Shown here: positions 28,246 through 38,800 of the stretch, piece by piece
Numbering within the stretch: the stretch's first letter is position 1
How the letters are laid out: each line of letters starts with the position of its first letter
Assembly: GCA_016714985.1 (NCBI GenBank)
Contig: JADKBS010000011.1
Span: forward strand, 62,001-126,000
From: Saprospiraceae bacterium
GTDB lineage: Bacteria; Bacteroidota; Bacteroidia; Chitinophagales; Saprospiraceae
Reading direction: 5' to 3'
DNA length: 64,000 bases
The notes under the pieces: model-generated
Told to the model about the DNA's origin: nothing
The model's database searches: none
The model's input: the letters and a program-made list of their open reading frames with translations, nothing else
Translations under genes and position numbers: made by a program

Positions 28246-28914
28246 ATGAACACAGTTAAGTACACTTTCGCCAGCCTAATCCTCCTCCTTAGCTTTCAAC
28301 TTATCGCTCAAACGGAAGGTGCTGTTGCAGACATGAAGTTTGTACTTAAGCAGCTCGACGACAACACAACATGGGGTGTCTATGTCGTTCCTGGTTCGTC
28401 AATCCAACCCTCCAAGCGTTCGAATACAGGTACTGGCCAGGTGACCATCGTTGCACCAGTCGGCTTCGTTTATGCCGGCTTGGAAAATTACGGTGGAACA
28501 TGGATTGAAAATGCAAGGGTTGATGGCCCGATGGAATCTCCCGAATCTGCCTATATCTCATTCGGCTTTGTTACCGACGAACCCCGCATTAAGTACCAGT
28601 CCGGTAAGGAAACACTGCTTTTCACTTTAATTCCAGAAGATACCAATATCGAAATCAGCCTGTTCAACAACGAAGATGATCCATTCGCTACGCCAAATAC
28701 TTATGGCTCTAACCCAGGCAACGACCTCGGCGTGATTGATTTCGACAGCGATGGCGCTGTGATTGCCTATGCTTATGGTGGAAAAATGGAAATGAATGCC
28801 AATTCTTCTTCAAAGCCCATTTTTGTAAATCAGAAAGCTATTTCCAACGGCAATGAAACCACAGAATTCAAAGCAGTTTTCGCATCTGAGAAGGTTGCAA
28901 CCCCAAGTAATTAA
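28246..28914 (+). CDS. secreted protein of unknown function
   Basis: 222 residues with a signal peptide (TFASLILLLSFQLIAQ). The mature part is beta-rich (MKFVLKQLDDNTTWGVYVVP; VTIVAPVGFVYAGLENYGG; SFGFVTDEPRIKYQSGKETLLFTLI) and resembles N-terminal domains I associate with larger Saprospiraceae secreted proteins. No T9SS sorting tail, cysteine pair or catalytic motif seen. Stands alone between the DUF4293 gene and a convergent helicase gene, with its own terminator. Confidence 0.7.
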   Translation: MNTVKYTFASLILLLSFQLIAQTEGAVADMKFVLKQLDDNTTWGVYVVPGSSIQPSKRSNTGTGQVTIVAPVGFVYAGLENYGGTWIENARVDGPMESPESAYISFGFVTDEPRIKYQSGKETLLFTLIPEDTNIEISLFNNEDDPFATPNTYGSNPGNDLGVIDFDSDGAVIAYAYGGKMEMNANSSSKPIFVNQKAISNGNETTEFKAVFASEKVATPSN

Positions 28915-28957
28915 TCAAACATCAATAGATTTTGTCAATCTTAACCATTCTCTAAAA

Positions 28958-28992
28958 TGGGCGGTACTTGAAGTATCGCCCTGTTTTTTTTT
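28958..28992. terminator. terminator between convergent genes
   Basis: GGGCGGTACTT pairs with AAGTATCGCCC (one G-T pair) with almost no loop, followed by nine T. It ends the 28246 gene and its T run overlaps the stop of the minus-strand helicase gene. Confidence 0.85.
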
Positions 28993-31900
28993 AACCCAAT
29001 TCCAACCATTCACCGTAAAGGGCAAACAACACGGCAAGTCTAGCACCTTTCTTACCGACTGCCGTTTCATAGGCCAACTTTGCACGAAATAGCTCCGAAG
29101 CCATGCTACGGAATTTGCGTTGCCTGTTCTTGGAATCTCCGATGAAAGGGCTGACAAAAAGCAGCATTTCCCCGTTCTCTGATTTTAGCAAAAGGTCTAT
29201 TTGCTGTTCGAACAACCTTCCTGCCTTTATCACCCTAACCGGATAATTGCTTGAAACAATAGTTGCTCCCAACTCGGCCTTCAGCCAATCAGTAAATATT
29301 GTCGTTTTTTCAAGGAAAGTTTCCACATCGACCAGACCAGAAGCCTCGTGGCGACCAAGGAACCCTTCTGCACCAACGGATGAACTGGCCTTTGTATTAG
29401 TTGACATTCGTGATTGAACAAACTCCTTGAAAGCTATAGCAACGAACCGTCGCTCAGGCAGTTCAGGCAGCACAAAAGGCGCATAACAACTCGATTGAGA
29501 TCGAATGGACAAGCCTTGATGCGTTTCTTCCTGCAAATCGTTCCCGAGGTCAGCTGCAAACATCGGGTAAGCCACCCTACCTTTTCTTGCAGCAAGCTGT
29601 ACACCAGAAGTCTCTTCAATACTGGTATGGGCAAAATCATTGGGGAAATAACTGACCAATTTTTGCATCAACAGTGGTTGGTCGAGCCATTCCCAATAAC
29701 TTTCCTCCGAGTTTGCGTCCAAGGCTGGCTGTTGTTCTTGGCCATTGTTGCAGATCCTGTTCAGCCAGATTGGCGGTTTTTCACGGGTAGGGAAAACCAG
29801 GTAATCCCTCGCCCTGGTCAGTCCAACGTACATCAAACGGATTTCTTCGGCCAGTGCCAATCTCCTTTTTTCCAATTTCTCGTTGGATTCGTCAATTCTT
29901 CCATCCAGCACTGTCCCCTTGAATTGGTCGGCATAAGGATTGGCCCAAAGCCTGACCCACCTGTTTCCCAACAAATTGGTTAAGTCAACAGTTTCCGTTT
30001 CTGACACTAAGGAAATGCCCCAGACATCTTCCTTGAGTGGCTGCTCCAAGCTGCTGCAAACCACGACGGGGTATTCCAAGCCTTTGCTTTTGTGGTAGGT
30101 AATCACGTTTACCGCCATAGGGTTTTCGCCCGAACCCTGAAGGTCAGTCTCATTCTGCGCCAGATCGTTGGCCCAAAGCAGGAACCCGCCCAGCGATGCG
30201 GCACTGTTGAGTCGGTTGCATGCTTGTTCGTATTGCAAGGCATATTTGACCAGCATATCAACATTGGATAGGCGCTGCTCTACATTGCCCCATGAAAGAA
30301 TGATGCGACGCAGGTCAAGTTCTTCCAATAACAAAGTCAGGATTTCGGAGCCGGATAGTTCCGCAACTTGGCTCCGCAACTGGTTGAGTTGCTGTATGAA
30401 GGGATATTGCTCTCCCCATTTTAGTTCCGGCTTTTCCGTTTCTGCAGCCTCAAGGTATGCCAATCGGTCTTCCACAATTTCACCCAATTCCAACCGGGCT
30501 GCCAGCAAAAGGATTTCAGCGATTGAAAGCAAATCGTATTTATTGAGGATAAATTTCAAACAGGCCATTATCAGTTTAGCTTCTGCGGTATCCATCAACC
30601 CAGCCCTAGAAATAGCCGCCCTCAGTCCTGCCCGATGCAATGCAGCCGCCATGTCACGGCATTCGTGGTTGGAACGGCAAAGGATGGCCACGTCGCCGGG
30701 TTTTGCCAAGCGGTAGTCCTTTTCGCCTTTCGGCAAAATAGTCAAGCCTCCTTCCAGTTGGCGTCGAAGTGTTTCTGCGATGCAGCCCATCAGCCATTCC
30801 TTGCCAGGTTTTCGGCCCTCTCCATCATAGCAGAAATGCCAATGCACCAGCGCCTTATCCATTTCTGATGGCTCGTCCGACTTATTGGCAGCATTGGTGT
30901 TTGCCTTTTTCAGCCGCTTGGGTTCGAGCGCCACTTGTTCTGGTGGCAGGTCGGAAAATGCCTTGGTGAAAATGGCATTGGTCGCATAAACCACGTCTTC
31001 ACGGGAGCGCCACGAATGCGAAAGGATGTTCTCCGCCTTTAACCCGCCTTGGCTTTGGATGATGGCCTGCATAAGTACAGGGTCGGCGCCCCTGAACCCG
31101 TAGATGCTCTGCTTGGGGTCTCCTACCCAAATGGAATGCTTCGCAAACTGGGAGAGTTTTACGAAGATTTCCAACTGCAAGGGGTTGGTGTCCTGAAACT
31201 CGTCCACCAGGAGCAGGTCAAGCTCTTCGGCCAAGACCTCCTGCACAGATGGGTTGTCGAGGAGGCGCTTCACATAGCTTTCCATGTCATTGTAATCAAT
31301 GAGGCCACGGCTTTTCTTAAAACGCTCGAACTCGTCCATGGCAGCTTGTGCCAGTTCGAAGATGTTGAATATGAATGATTTAAGGTCATTGCGAAGCGAT
31401 GAATGACCTAAATGCGAATTGGCGAAGTCCACCAATTCTTGAATACCATCCTTGCTCTTTGCCCCAACTTTCGTCTTGGCGGCCTTGGCCCAATGGTACC
31501 AGTTCAGGTTGCCACGCAGCCTAAGTTCCCCTTTCGTTTCCTTCAAGGATTTAACCCCATCGGCGGTCACTTTGGTAGCATCCCCATTGTTCTCGAGCCT
31601 TGATATGGCAGCATCCAATTGTTCATTGAACAACTCGTTCCATTCCTTTTCCGATCGTTCAATGAGGGGGTCAAGGAACCGCACGAACTGCTCATACGAC
31701 CTTTGTTTGCTCACTTCGAGCACTTCATCGCCAAAATCGTTGGCCCTGACCACCTCAGCAAGGTCCTTCAAAAGTTTTCGCCAGTCCGTTTTGCCAAATT
31801 CAGATTTCGCAAGGCCGAGCCTGTCAGATAGTTGTTCCATCAACTCCACCCGCTCATTGGTCAGCACCATCGAAAGTGACTGGTTGAACAGCATTTGCTG

Positions 31901-32215
31901 GTCTTCATCGGCGATGATGTCCACTTGTGGCGAAACGCCGGCCTCATAAGCAAAGCGTTTGAGGAGTTTCACGCCAAGCCCATGCACCGTACCGATAAGG
32001 GCATTGGCGAGGTCGTTGGCGGATTGGGTAAGCCCTTCCTCCAGTAAGCGTACCCTGACCCTTTCCTGCAACTCGGCGGCAGCCTTGTTCGTGAATGTGG
32101 TTGCAATAACGCCGCTGGCACGCACTTTGCCCGAGGCCAACAGCCCAACTAGTTCTTGTGTCAAGCGGTAGGTTTTGCCGGAACCTGCCCCTGCCGAAAT
32201 TATCTTGAGATCCAT
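28991..32215 (-). CDS. UvrD/RecB (AddA-like) superfamily 1 DNA helicase
   Basis: 1074 residues from ATG 32215 (MDLKIISAGAGSGKT), placing the Walker A at residues 8-15 as is normal; an upstream extension of the frame is not credible. Helicase motifs in order: AGAGSGKT (I), TTFTNKAAAELQER (Ia), LLVDEFQDTNPLQ (II), WVGDPKQSIYGFRGADP (III), SHSWRSREDVVYATN (IV), VITYHKSKGLEYPVVVC (V) and EIRLMYVGLTRARDYLVF (VI). C-terminal region has a nuclease-like RLFEQQIDLLLKSENGEMLL, but where RecB/AddA nucleases show DYKT there is FVSPF, so the nuclease site looks degenerate. Probable double-strand-break repair (AddAB/RecBCD-type) or PD-(D/E)XK-inactive paralog; an AddB partner is not in the window. Divergent from the SPOR gene. 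Confidence 0.85.
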   Translation of the reverse strand: MDLKIISAGAGSGKTYRLTQELVGLLASGKVRASGVIATTFTNKAAAELQERVRVRLLEEGLTQSANDLANALIGTVHGLGVKLLKRFAYEAGVSPQVDIIADEDQQMLFNQSLSMVLTNERVELMEQLSDRLGLAKSEFGKTDWRKLLKDLAEVVRANDFGDEVLEVSKQRSYEQFVRFLDPLIERSEKEWNELFNEQLDAAISRLENNGDATKVTADGVKSLKETKGELRLRGNLNWYHWAKAAKTKVGAKSKDGIQELVDFANSHLGHSSLRNDLKSFIFNIFELAQAAMDEFERFKKSRGLIDYNDMESYVKRLLDNPSVQEVLAEELDLLLVDEFQDTNPLQLEIFVKLSQFAKHSIWVGDPKQSIYGFRGADPVLMQAIIQSQGGLKAENILSHSWRSREDVVYATNAIFTKAFSDLPPEQVALEPKRLKKANTNAANKSDEPSEMDKALVHWHFCYDGEGRKPGKEWLMGCIAETLRRQLEGGLTILPKGEKDYRLAKPGDVAILCRSNHECRDMAAALHRAGLRAAISRAGLMDTAEAKLIMACLKFILNKYDLLSIAEILLLAARLELGEIVEDRLAYLEAAETEKPELKWGEQYPFIQQLNQLRSQVAELSGSEILTLLLEELDLRRIILSWGNVEQRLSNVDMLVKYALQYEQACNRLNSAASLGGFLLWANDLAQNETDLQGSGENPMAVNVITYHKSKGLEYPVVVCSSLEQPLKEDVWGISLVSETETVDLTNLLGNRWVRLWANPYADQFKGTVLDGRIDESNEKLEKRRLALAEEIRLMYVGLTRARDYLVFPTREKPPIWLNRICNNGQEQQPALDANSEESYWEWLDQPLLMQKLVSYFPNDFAHTSIEETSGVQLAARKGRVAYPMFAADLGNDLQEETHQGLSIRSQSSCYAPFVLPELPERRFVAIAFKEFVQSRMSTNTKASSSVGAEGFLGRHEASGLVDVETFLEKTTIFTDWLKAELGATIVSSNYPVRVIKAGRLFEQQIDLLLKSENGEMLLFVSPFIGDSKNRQRKFRSMASELFRAKLAYETAVGKKGARLAVLFALYGEWLELG

Positions 32216-32394
32216 GCTTTCGGTAATTTTGAAGTGAAAATACAAAGCAGCGAAGGTAAGCCACATCATAGTTTTGTGGTTTCCAACAATTAAAACTATT
32301 TTTACCGCCCAAGTAGCCTTCCTTTTTTCGAACTTATTGCGAAAAGCAAGGCCGTACACAACCACTTGATTATCAACAAACAACTTCTGATACC

Positions 32395-33027
32395 ATGTCC
32401 AAACTTGACTACGTTACCATTGCCATTGTTGGCATCTGCATCATGGCCATCCTTTTCTTGGTCTATAAAATGACCAATGTTTTCAAAGATGGAAAACAAC
32501 CCGATAAGACAGAAATTGCTGCCGATAGTGTCGAAGCGGAAGATACCTACGACTACGAAATAGACGAAACGGTGGATTCTACAGGTGCAAAGGGCACCAA
32601 AGGTAATGCCGTTTCCGACCAATCCACGGCCACCAAACCTGCCACCACTTCCGTTCCTGCCGACAAGGCTGAAACTTCGGTTGCCGATACCAAAGGTGAG
32701 GATGAAATCCAAGAAGCCGTGGAGGAAGCCACAGGAACTAAAACGACCAAACCATCAAAAAGCAGCACCGATGAAACAGCCGCTGCCACTTATGCTGACG
32801 GCAAATACATGGTAATTGCGGGTTCGTTCAAGATCAAGGAGTCGGCAGACAAAACGGTTGCAAAGCTCAAGAAATTGGGCTATGAAAATGCAAATGTTGA
32901 GTTGTTCGACCGTGGCAAGTTTGCCGTCGTAATGGTTGACCGTTTCGGCAACATGGCTGAAGCCGAGCGCCTTGTCAAGAAACTGAGTGGCGACGGGATT
33001 AAGAGCTATGTGAAAGCAAAGTCCTGA
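32395..33027 (+). CDS. SPOR domain protein with N-terminal membrane anchor
   Basis: 210 residues. One N-terminal helix (YVTIAIVGICIMAILFLVYK), a long acidic/Thr-rich low-complexity linker (about 37-135), then a C-terminal SPOR domain of about 70 residues (YMVIAGSFKIKESADKTVAK, VELFDRGKFAVVMVDRFGN, AERLVKKLSGDGIKSYVKAK). SPOR domains bind denuded peptidoglycan glycans at division sites, so this is probably a cell-envelope/division protein. It is transcribed divergently from the helicase gene across a 180-base promoter region. Confidence 0.9.
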   Translation: MSKLDYVTIAIVGICIMAILFLVYKMTNVFKDGKQPDKTEIAADSVEAEDTYDYEIDETVDSTGAKGTKGNAVSDQSTATKPATTSVPADKAETSVADTKGEDEIQEAVEEATGTKTTKPSKSSTDETAAATYADGKYMVIAGSFKIKESADKTVAKLKKLGYENANVELFDRGKFAVVMVDRFGNMAEAERLVKKLSGDGIKSYVKAKS

Positions 33028-33118
33028 TTTTCGATCGATGGGGAGGGAGGCAGCTTGCATGGGCAAAAACATGAGGCTCAACTTTTCTGTAACTTAAAAG
33101 CAAAGCTGCACAGTTATG

Positions 33119-33172
33119 CTGTTGGCCGTTAGCTATTGGCCAACAGCCAATGGCCAATGGACAACAGCAAAT
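33119..33172. repeat. intergenic word cluster (TTGGCC)
   Basis: GTTGGCCGTTAGC, TATTGGCCAACAG, CCAATGGCCAATGG: several partly overlapping copies of TTGGCC/GGCCAA words, self-complementary. Sits between the SPOR gene and the convergent phosphatase. Confidence 0.6.
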
Positions 33173-33209
33173 TCAAATGGACAAAACCTGACGCTCCAAA
33201 ATATAGCTT

Positions 33210-33704
33210 TCACAGCGTTTCTTTCGGGAAGTATTTGGCCGTCACCTTCGAATTCAACCTAGAAACCGCTGGCCAAGAATCAGCATCCGATACTATGCAT
33301 ACGACCCCGCAAGTTGGGATGTTGTCAATATAATTGTCGGTAAAAAGGTTGGCCACGCTGGTAAAGGTTGGGTTGTGGCCAAAAAGCATGACCGAATTGG
33401 CCGACTCCGGCAAAGTTTCAATGATTTGTTGGATAGTGGCTGAAATAGCCTCATAAATTCCGTCACGAACCCAAAAATCCTCACCCTCCACACCGAGCGC
33501 TATTTTGAAATACGCAGCCGTGGACATTGCCCGCACGGCAGGACTGGTTAAAATTAGGTCGGGCTGAACGCCTTTGATTTTCATCAATTTTGCCATGTTA
33601 GGGGCATCAGCGAGCCCCCTTTCGTTCAGTGGGCGTTCAATATCGCGCAGTAGGTGATTATCCCAATTCGACTTTGCATGACGCACTAGATACAGGGTCT
33701 TCAT
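33210..33704 (-). CDS. SixA-like histidine phosphatase
   Basis: 164 residues. Starts MKTLYLVRHAKSNWD: the RHG-type catalytic signature with His at residue 9. Other family features: RPLNERGLADAPNM (about 24), LILTSPAVRAMSTA (about 51, the second Arg), and LFGHNPTF (about 107, second catalytic His). These are compact phosphohistidine/phosphoprotein phosphatases; substrate is not evident. Convergent with the SPOR gene. Confidence 0.88.
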   Translation of the reverse strand: MKTLYLVRHAKSNWDNHLLRDIERPLNERGLADAPNMAKLMKIKGVQPDLILTSPAVRAMSTAAYFKIALGVEGEDFWVRDGIYEAISATIQQIIETLPESANSVMLFGHNPTFTSVANLFTDNYIDNIPTCGVVCIVSDADSWPAVSRLNSKVTAKYFPKETL

Positions 33705-33897
33705 AACATAAAACGGTTTGGAAAAAAATGGGCGATGGAGTTATCTTTTTGATATTCAAAGACTTAATGAAAATATCATAAATTCTTGTTGTTGGAAAAT
33801 TGGCAGGTTTTTGAAAACCCAAAGGTAATTTTTTTCGTTTGAGTGCGAAGGCATAAACACATATCTTTGTTGTTTTGCTTCATCCAAACTGCTCCAT

Positions 33898-35586
33898 TTG
33901 AATTTTCTGCTAAAAAATCTGGAACTGGAACTCGACGACCGCTACCTCTTGGTCGGGGAAAAGCTATTGGATGAAAGCAAACTGACACGCTTGTTTGAAA
34001 ATGAGCCTCACCTTTGGATCGCACAAGTAGATGGCTACGAGGTCGAAATACAAATTTCACCATCAAGGGTCAGGGCTTATTCTTGCGAATGCGATCAGTT
34101 CGGACGGGAGAAGATGTGTGGCCATGTAGCTGCAGGCTTGATAGGATTGCGACGAAAGCGTTTCGAACTTGCCGCCGAACCAAAGCAACCCGCCAAGACC
34201 AAACCACTTACCTATCAAAAACTGACCATCAATGCCATACTCGACAACGTGACGCAGGACGAATTGGCTGCTTTCGTTAGAAGTTTTGCACGCACGAACA
34301 AGCAGTTCTCATTGGCGCTTCGGGCCAAATTCGCTATAAAAGTGCCGTTGTTCGACAACCACGGAAAATTCAATCAATTGCTCGATGCCGCCATACAATC
34401 TTACCGAAAAGCCAATGACCGCATCAGTGCATCAGGGGTCATCCAACTACAAAATCTGCTCGAAGAACTGCAAGGCCAAGCTGACGATGCCCTTGCATTG
34501 GAACATTTTGCTGAGTGTTGGGCGATGCTATCAGCCATTGTTGGGAGGTTTTCGCCAATCCTCAAAAAACTGGACGGTGATGAAGAACCATTGAAAAAGC
34601 ACATCCAACAGACCTTCCTTAAAATTGGCCAACTTGCTGCCCAGGGACTTCCACCATCACTTCAATCGGAAATCCGTGATTTTTGCGCTGCCGAATTCAA
34701 CCGACCAGCCTATCGGCTCAATGGCCTATCTGGCTATTTGCTCCGTACTTGGATTATATTGTCAAAGGACATGGAATCCTTTCAGGAAGTATTGGCCTCA
34801 TTGGATGCGGAATTGGCGAAGCCACGAACCGACACTGCCTACCAAGCGACCCTGCTTCATTTGAAATTTGAATTGATAAGCCGCCCAGGGTTGGAAGCAG
34901 CATTGAAAGCGTTTACAATTGAATGCCTTGCAGAACCCGCCAAATTACTGCAATTAGTTGCCGCCATCTCCCCGACTGGCGACTTCCGCCCCATAAAAGA
35001 CTTGGTTGAAAAAGGATTCCGCCTTGTTCCAGATGAAAATATAAAAGCTCAATTGGAGCCTGTATTGCTCCACATTGCCCAAATGGAGGGTAAAAAAGAC
35101 GTAATCGCCTCGATTGCCCGTCAAAGGTTCCTCGATACACGAGACTTTGCTTTTTATGAGCAATGCAAGGCACATCACGAGGGCAATTGGAGAACGTTCG
35201 TAAAACGGTTGCTGGCCGACTTGGTGCTGCGCTATGATTTTCGTCAAAATATCGGGACGATTGCAAACATTCTCGGCCTTGAGTCTCGCCACAAAGACTT
35301 GTTGAAGCTACTGAGCGAACAGCAATCCTTGGATTTGCTGGTGCAATTCGACCGATACTTGCTAAAGACCAAGCCACAGGAAGTTGCCAAACTTTATGAA
35401 TTGTTGCTCAAAAATTACCTCGCCGACCACCTTGGCCTGAAGGCATCCAAAAAAATACGATCAATTTTCGAGCATTTAGACAAGCAAGGTGCTGCTTCCA
35501 TTTCGGAGCAGTTGCTGGATGCCATGAAGACTGCCTTCCCCAAGCGCATTTTCTATTTGGATGAAATGGAGGCTGTGCAGTTCTGA
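33898..35586 (+). CDS. SWIM zinc-finger domain protein
   Basis: 562 residues if TTG 33898 is the start (NFLLKNLELELDDRYLLVGEKLL); no in-frame ATG lies nearby, so the start is uncertain. SWIM motif CECDQFGREKMCGH at about residue 63 (CxC-x8-CxH), preceded by VDGYEVEIQISPSRVRAYSC. The remaining 460 residues are alpha-helical and repeat-like with no motif I can name. SWIM fingers bind DNA or protein partners; in bacteria they often accompany SNF2 helicases, but no such gene is adjacent. Confidence 0.8.
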   Translation: MNFLLKNLELELDDRYLLVGEKLLDESKLTRLFENEPHLWIAQVDGYEVEIQISPSRVRAYSCECDQFGREKMCGHVAAGLIGLRRKRFELAAEPKQPAKTKPLTYQKLTINAILDNVTQDELAAFVRSFARTNKQFSLALRAKFAIKVPLFDNHGKFNQLLDAAIQSYRKANDRISASGVIQLQNLLEELQGQADDALALEHFAECWAMLSAIVGRFSPILKKLDGDEEPLKKHIQQTFLKIGQLAAQGLPPSLQSEIRDFCAAEFNRPAYRLNGLSGYLLRTWIILSKDMESFQEVLASLDAELAKPRTDTAYQATLLHLKFELISRPGLEAALKAFTIECLAEPAKLLQLVAAISPTGDFRPIKDLVEKGFRLVPDENIKAQLEPVLLHIAQMEGKKDVIASIARQRFLDTRDFAFYEQCKAHHEGNWRTFVKRLLADLVLRYDFRQNIGTIANILGLESRHKDLLKLLSEQQSLDLLVQFDRYLLKTKPQEVAKLYELLLKNYLADHLGLKASKKIRSIFEHLDKQGAASISEQLLDAMKTAFPKRIFYLDEMEAVQF

Positions 35587-35862
35587 CAATAATAATTAGA
35601 CTATTCCATCCACTGGGTTTTGTCCACTGTTTCGGTCGGGCTGGGCTTTTCTTTCCTCAAAAAGGTTGAATGGCAACAAATTTGGTAATGACTACCTTAC
35701 CCTGTATGGCACAGTTTCATTTTTTGGCATTGAGCCTTAGAGATTAGTCAGCATTTCAGCATTAAACACCCTTATCAGTAGGCATGCCAGCCTAAAAAAG
35801 GCTTTCAGTATCTAGTATTGACACCTCCCATTCACAACAGGAACTTTTGACACATCACACTC
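35587..35862. other. intergenic region, nothing recognised
   Basis: 276 bases between the SWIM gene and the surface-protein gene. AT-rich; I see no open frame, hairpin or word cluster beyond GCCAGCCTAAAAAAGGCT, a weak inverted repeat at about 35784-35803. Confidence 0.4.
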
Positions 35863-38800
35863 ATGAAATTAAGACTCACATTTGTGATTGCATTTTGTAT
35901 TGGAGCAGTTGCCAGTACCTTTTCGCAAATCAGCATTTCGGTTCAGTCCCAGCCCTCCACTTGCTCCTCCAATGGCAGCATTCAAATTACAACCTCCGGT
36001 GGCACAGGAACCATAAATTATGAGCTTGCTGGCCCTTGCCTTCCCAGTCCTATCTTCCAGCAGCTTTCCAGTTTCAACAATCTACCGCCGTGCCAATACA
36101 CAATAGTCGTGACGGACGGTGGAACTGGGGCATCTGCCTCCCAGTCGGTGACTGTAGGAGGCAATTACCAAAGTCCTGATATTTCACTATTCTGTGGCAG
36201 CTGCCAATTAGAAGCGTCCACAAATGGAGGTTTGGCGCCTTTCACTTATTCCATGTCAACGGCGGGGCTTGGTGGTCCTTTTACCAACAATGCCCCATCC
36301 AGCAATCCGATTTTCACAAATATCTCCAGTGGGACAAACTATTGGATAAAAGTGACGGATGCCTGCGGCAACGTTTCTGTGGAGACTTGTCAAAGTGGGG
36401 AAGGCAGTATCACAGACTTCACTTGGGAGGTTGGCCAGGACGGCAGCATTCACGTATTGTCGGTTACGGGAGGCAATGGCGCTTTAATTTATGAATTGAA
36501 CTCCGATGCCGGGATGTTCTCCAACAGTGCCGGGGTCTTTCCTCCGAGCCAGTGGGGCTGCAATATGTCCTTGACGGTCTTGGATGGTTGTGCCATGTTT
36601 ACCAAAAATATTAAGCTCAAGCCCGTCATTAAAAACATCTGCACCAATTTTGCCGAAGGGACAGCTACAATTCAAGAAGTAATTGGCGGCGTAGCACCTT
36701 ATGCACTAAACTATGTTTCGCCAGATGGTGTGGTCACCTCAACGACCAGCAACACATTGACTGGCCTTCCCATCAATGCAGGCTACTACCTTTTCAAGCA
36801 GTGGATGCCTGCGGCAACGTTAGTGCTTAGTATTTTCAAACAGAAAAAATACCCGTGTTCCAACAAGAGCCTTTGGCTCAATGTGATGGTACCAGCATAT
36901 CCATCTTTACCCCAAGCCGGGAATGCAATGGCGGTTTCGACCCTGATAGTTGGCCCTTTGAGGTTACGTGCCTCAGTTGTTCACCCGCCACCACCACAAG
37001 TATTGATAGTGCCGATGTCTCGATTGTTTTCAACGGGAGCCAGCCCGGCAATTGGATCTTTGGCATTGAAGACGGTTGCGAGGATAAGATGCTTTGCCGG
37101 GATTCCGTGTTATTGCACTTGAAAACGCTTTGCAATTCGGTGGAAGCCAAACTGATTGATCGGTTCATTTGCGACAATGGCTCCGTCTCCGATAGGTATT
37201 TAAGTATGGAAAACGGCTTTTTCACTTTGCTGGACGGAAATGACAATGTTCTCAGTACCAACAGCACAGGCATTTTTCAAGTAGCTGATTCGGGGTACTA
37301 TAAGGTTATCTTGTTAATGCCTGATTGTGGCACTTATGAAGCAGCAGGGAACATCGGATATTAGGCACCCGTTGACCCCGTCATGTCCACCTATATTTAC
37401 AATTCAGTAATTGACGGAGTATGCAGGACTGCCTACCAATTGGTCATAGATCCTAAAACAGGCCCGTTCACCCTCATTGGCGGCCCTGAAAATATTTCGA
37501 TGCAGATTGGCGAAGAAAGCCTTACCAACACTTGTTTGCAACTTAGCGTCTCACAATTGTTGCCCGGCGATTACCAACTCATAGAGAATGACCATTGCGG
37601 CTTCAAGCACTTGCACTTGCCCGCCCCTGATTACAACCTTCAAGCTATCCCCTTCGGCAACTGCCCCGGCAGCGGGACCATCACCGTTTCTGGCACTCAA
37701 ACCCTCGACCAATGGAAAGACTGGGCTGGTTCCAACAATGCTGCCATCGAATGGCCAAGCACCCTGATTGACAATTATGGTCTTGACACCGATACAAAGG
37801 GTGCCTTGACGCAGCAAACTGGTTCGCCCTATACCTTCGTGAATATTGAGCCTGGGGAGCATACCCTTTACCTTTACACCCTGAACTCCCAATGCCCCGT
37901 GGACACGATGACCATCATCGTGCCGGAGGCCGACGTGTTGGCCATGATCACCTCAACTGGTGTGCTTTGTGACGGTGCCGGCACTACTTCGCTCGAATTC
38001 GAGGTGCTGAGCGGAAAGCCCCCTTACGTGATTGAGCAGGTCAACTGCAGCAACCCGAACCAAGTGCTGGCAACCTTCAGCATCAACGATACTTATCTAT
38101 CATTACCTGGTTTTGGCATTGGTGATTATTGCTTCCGTTTAGTGGACAGTTGCATCACCAGCCTCGACCGGCAGTTTTCGGTGCAGTATTTCCAAGACGA
38201 TATTGAACTTGCATTTAATTGCGACAATACCTTGACGTTCAGCGTTGACAGCCTTAATGCGACCTACGAATGGGTGGATGTTGATGGCAATGTCCTCGGA
38301 AACTCCCAGAAGCTCAACATCCCAAATCCCTATTCCGAAGCCAGTTTTACGGTGAAGGTTGATATTGGAGAATGCATCATCGAAAGGAGCATCACCGTGC
38401 CAGCCACTGAAATCATTCCCATTGTCCAAATCGAAGGTCCACAACATTTCTGTGAAGGCGACAGCGTAGTGCTCAACCTCGTCACCAACGCCAATATTTT
38501 TTCATGGAGCAACGGCGTTTCAAGCCAATCCATCACCACCAGCCTGGCCGGCAACTATCTCGCCACCGTGACCAATGGTCTTGGGTGCTCCGCAACGACC
38601 GATTTTGACCTAATCCTGGACATCCCAGAAATTGACCTCCAAATCTTGAGCGGGGGCAGCGGTTTTGGCCTGAATTGCTTTCAGGACAGCAACGGCATCA
38701 TCACGGCAAATCCAACCGTCGGTATAGGGCCTTTCTCTTTTCTATGGTCAACCATGGAAACAACACAAACCATTACCGACTTGAAAACCGGGAATTTCAG

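Noticed and set aside
36828..37364. Amber recoding in the surface-protein gene
   Set aside because: At least one nearby gene (stop at 5434) uses TAG as a true stop, and a frameshift accompanies the two TAGs, so decay is simpler.
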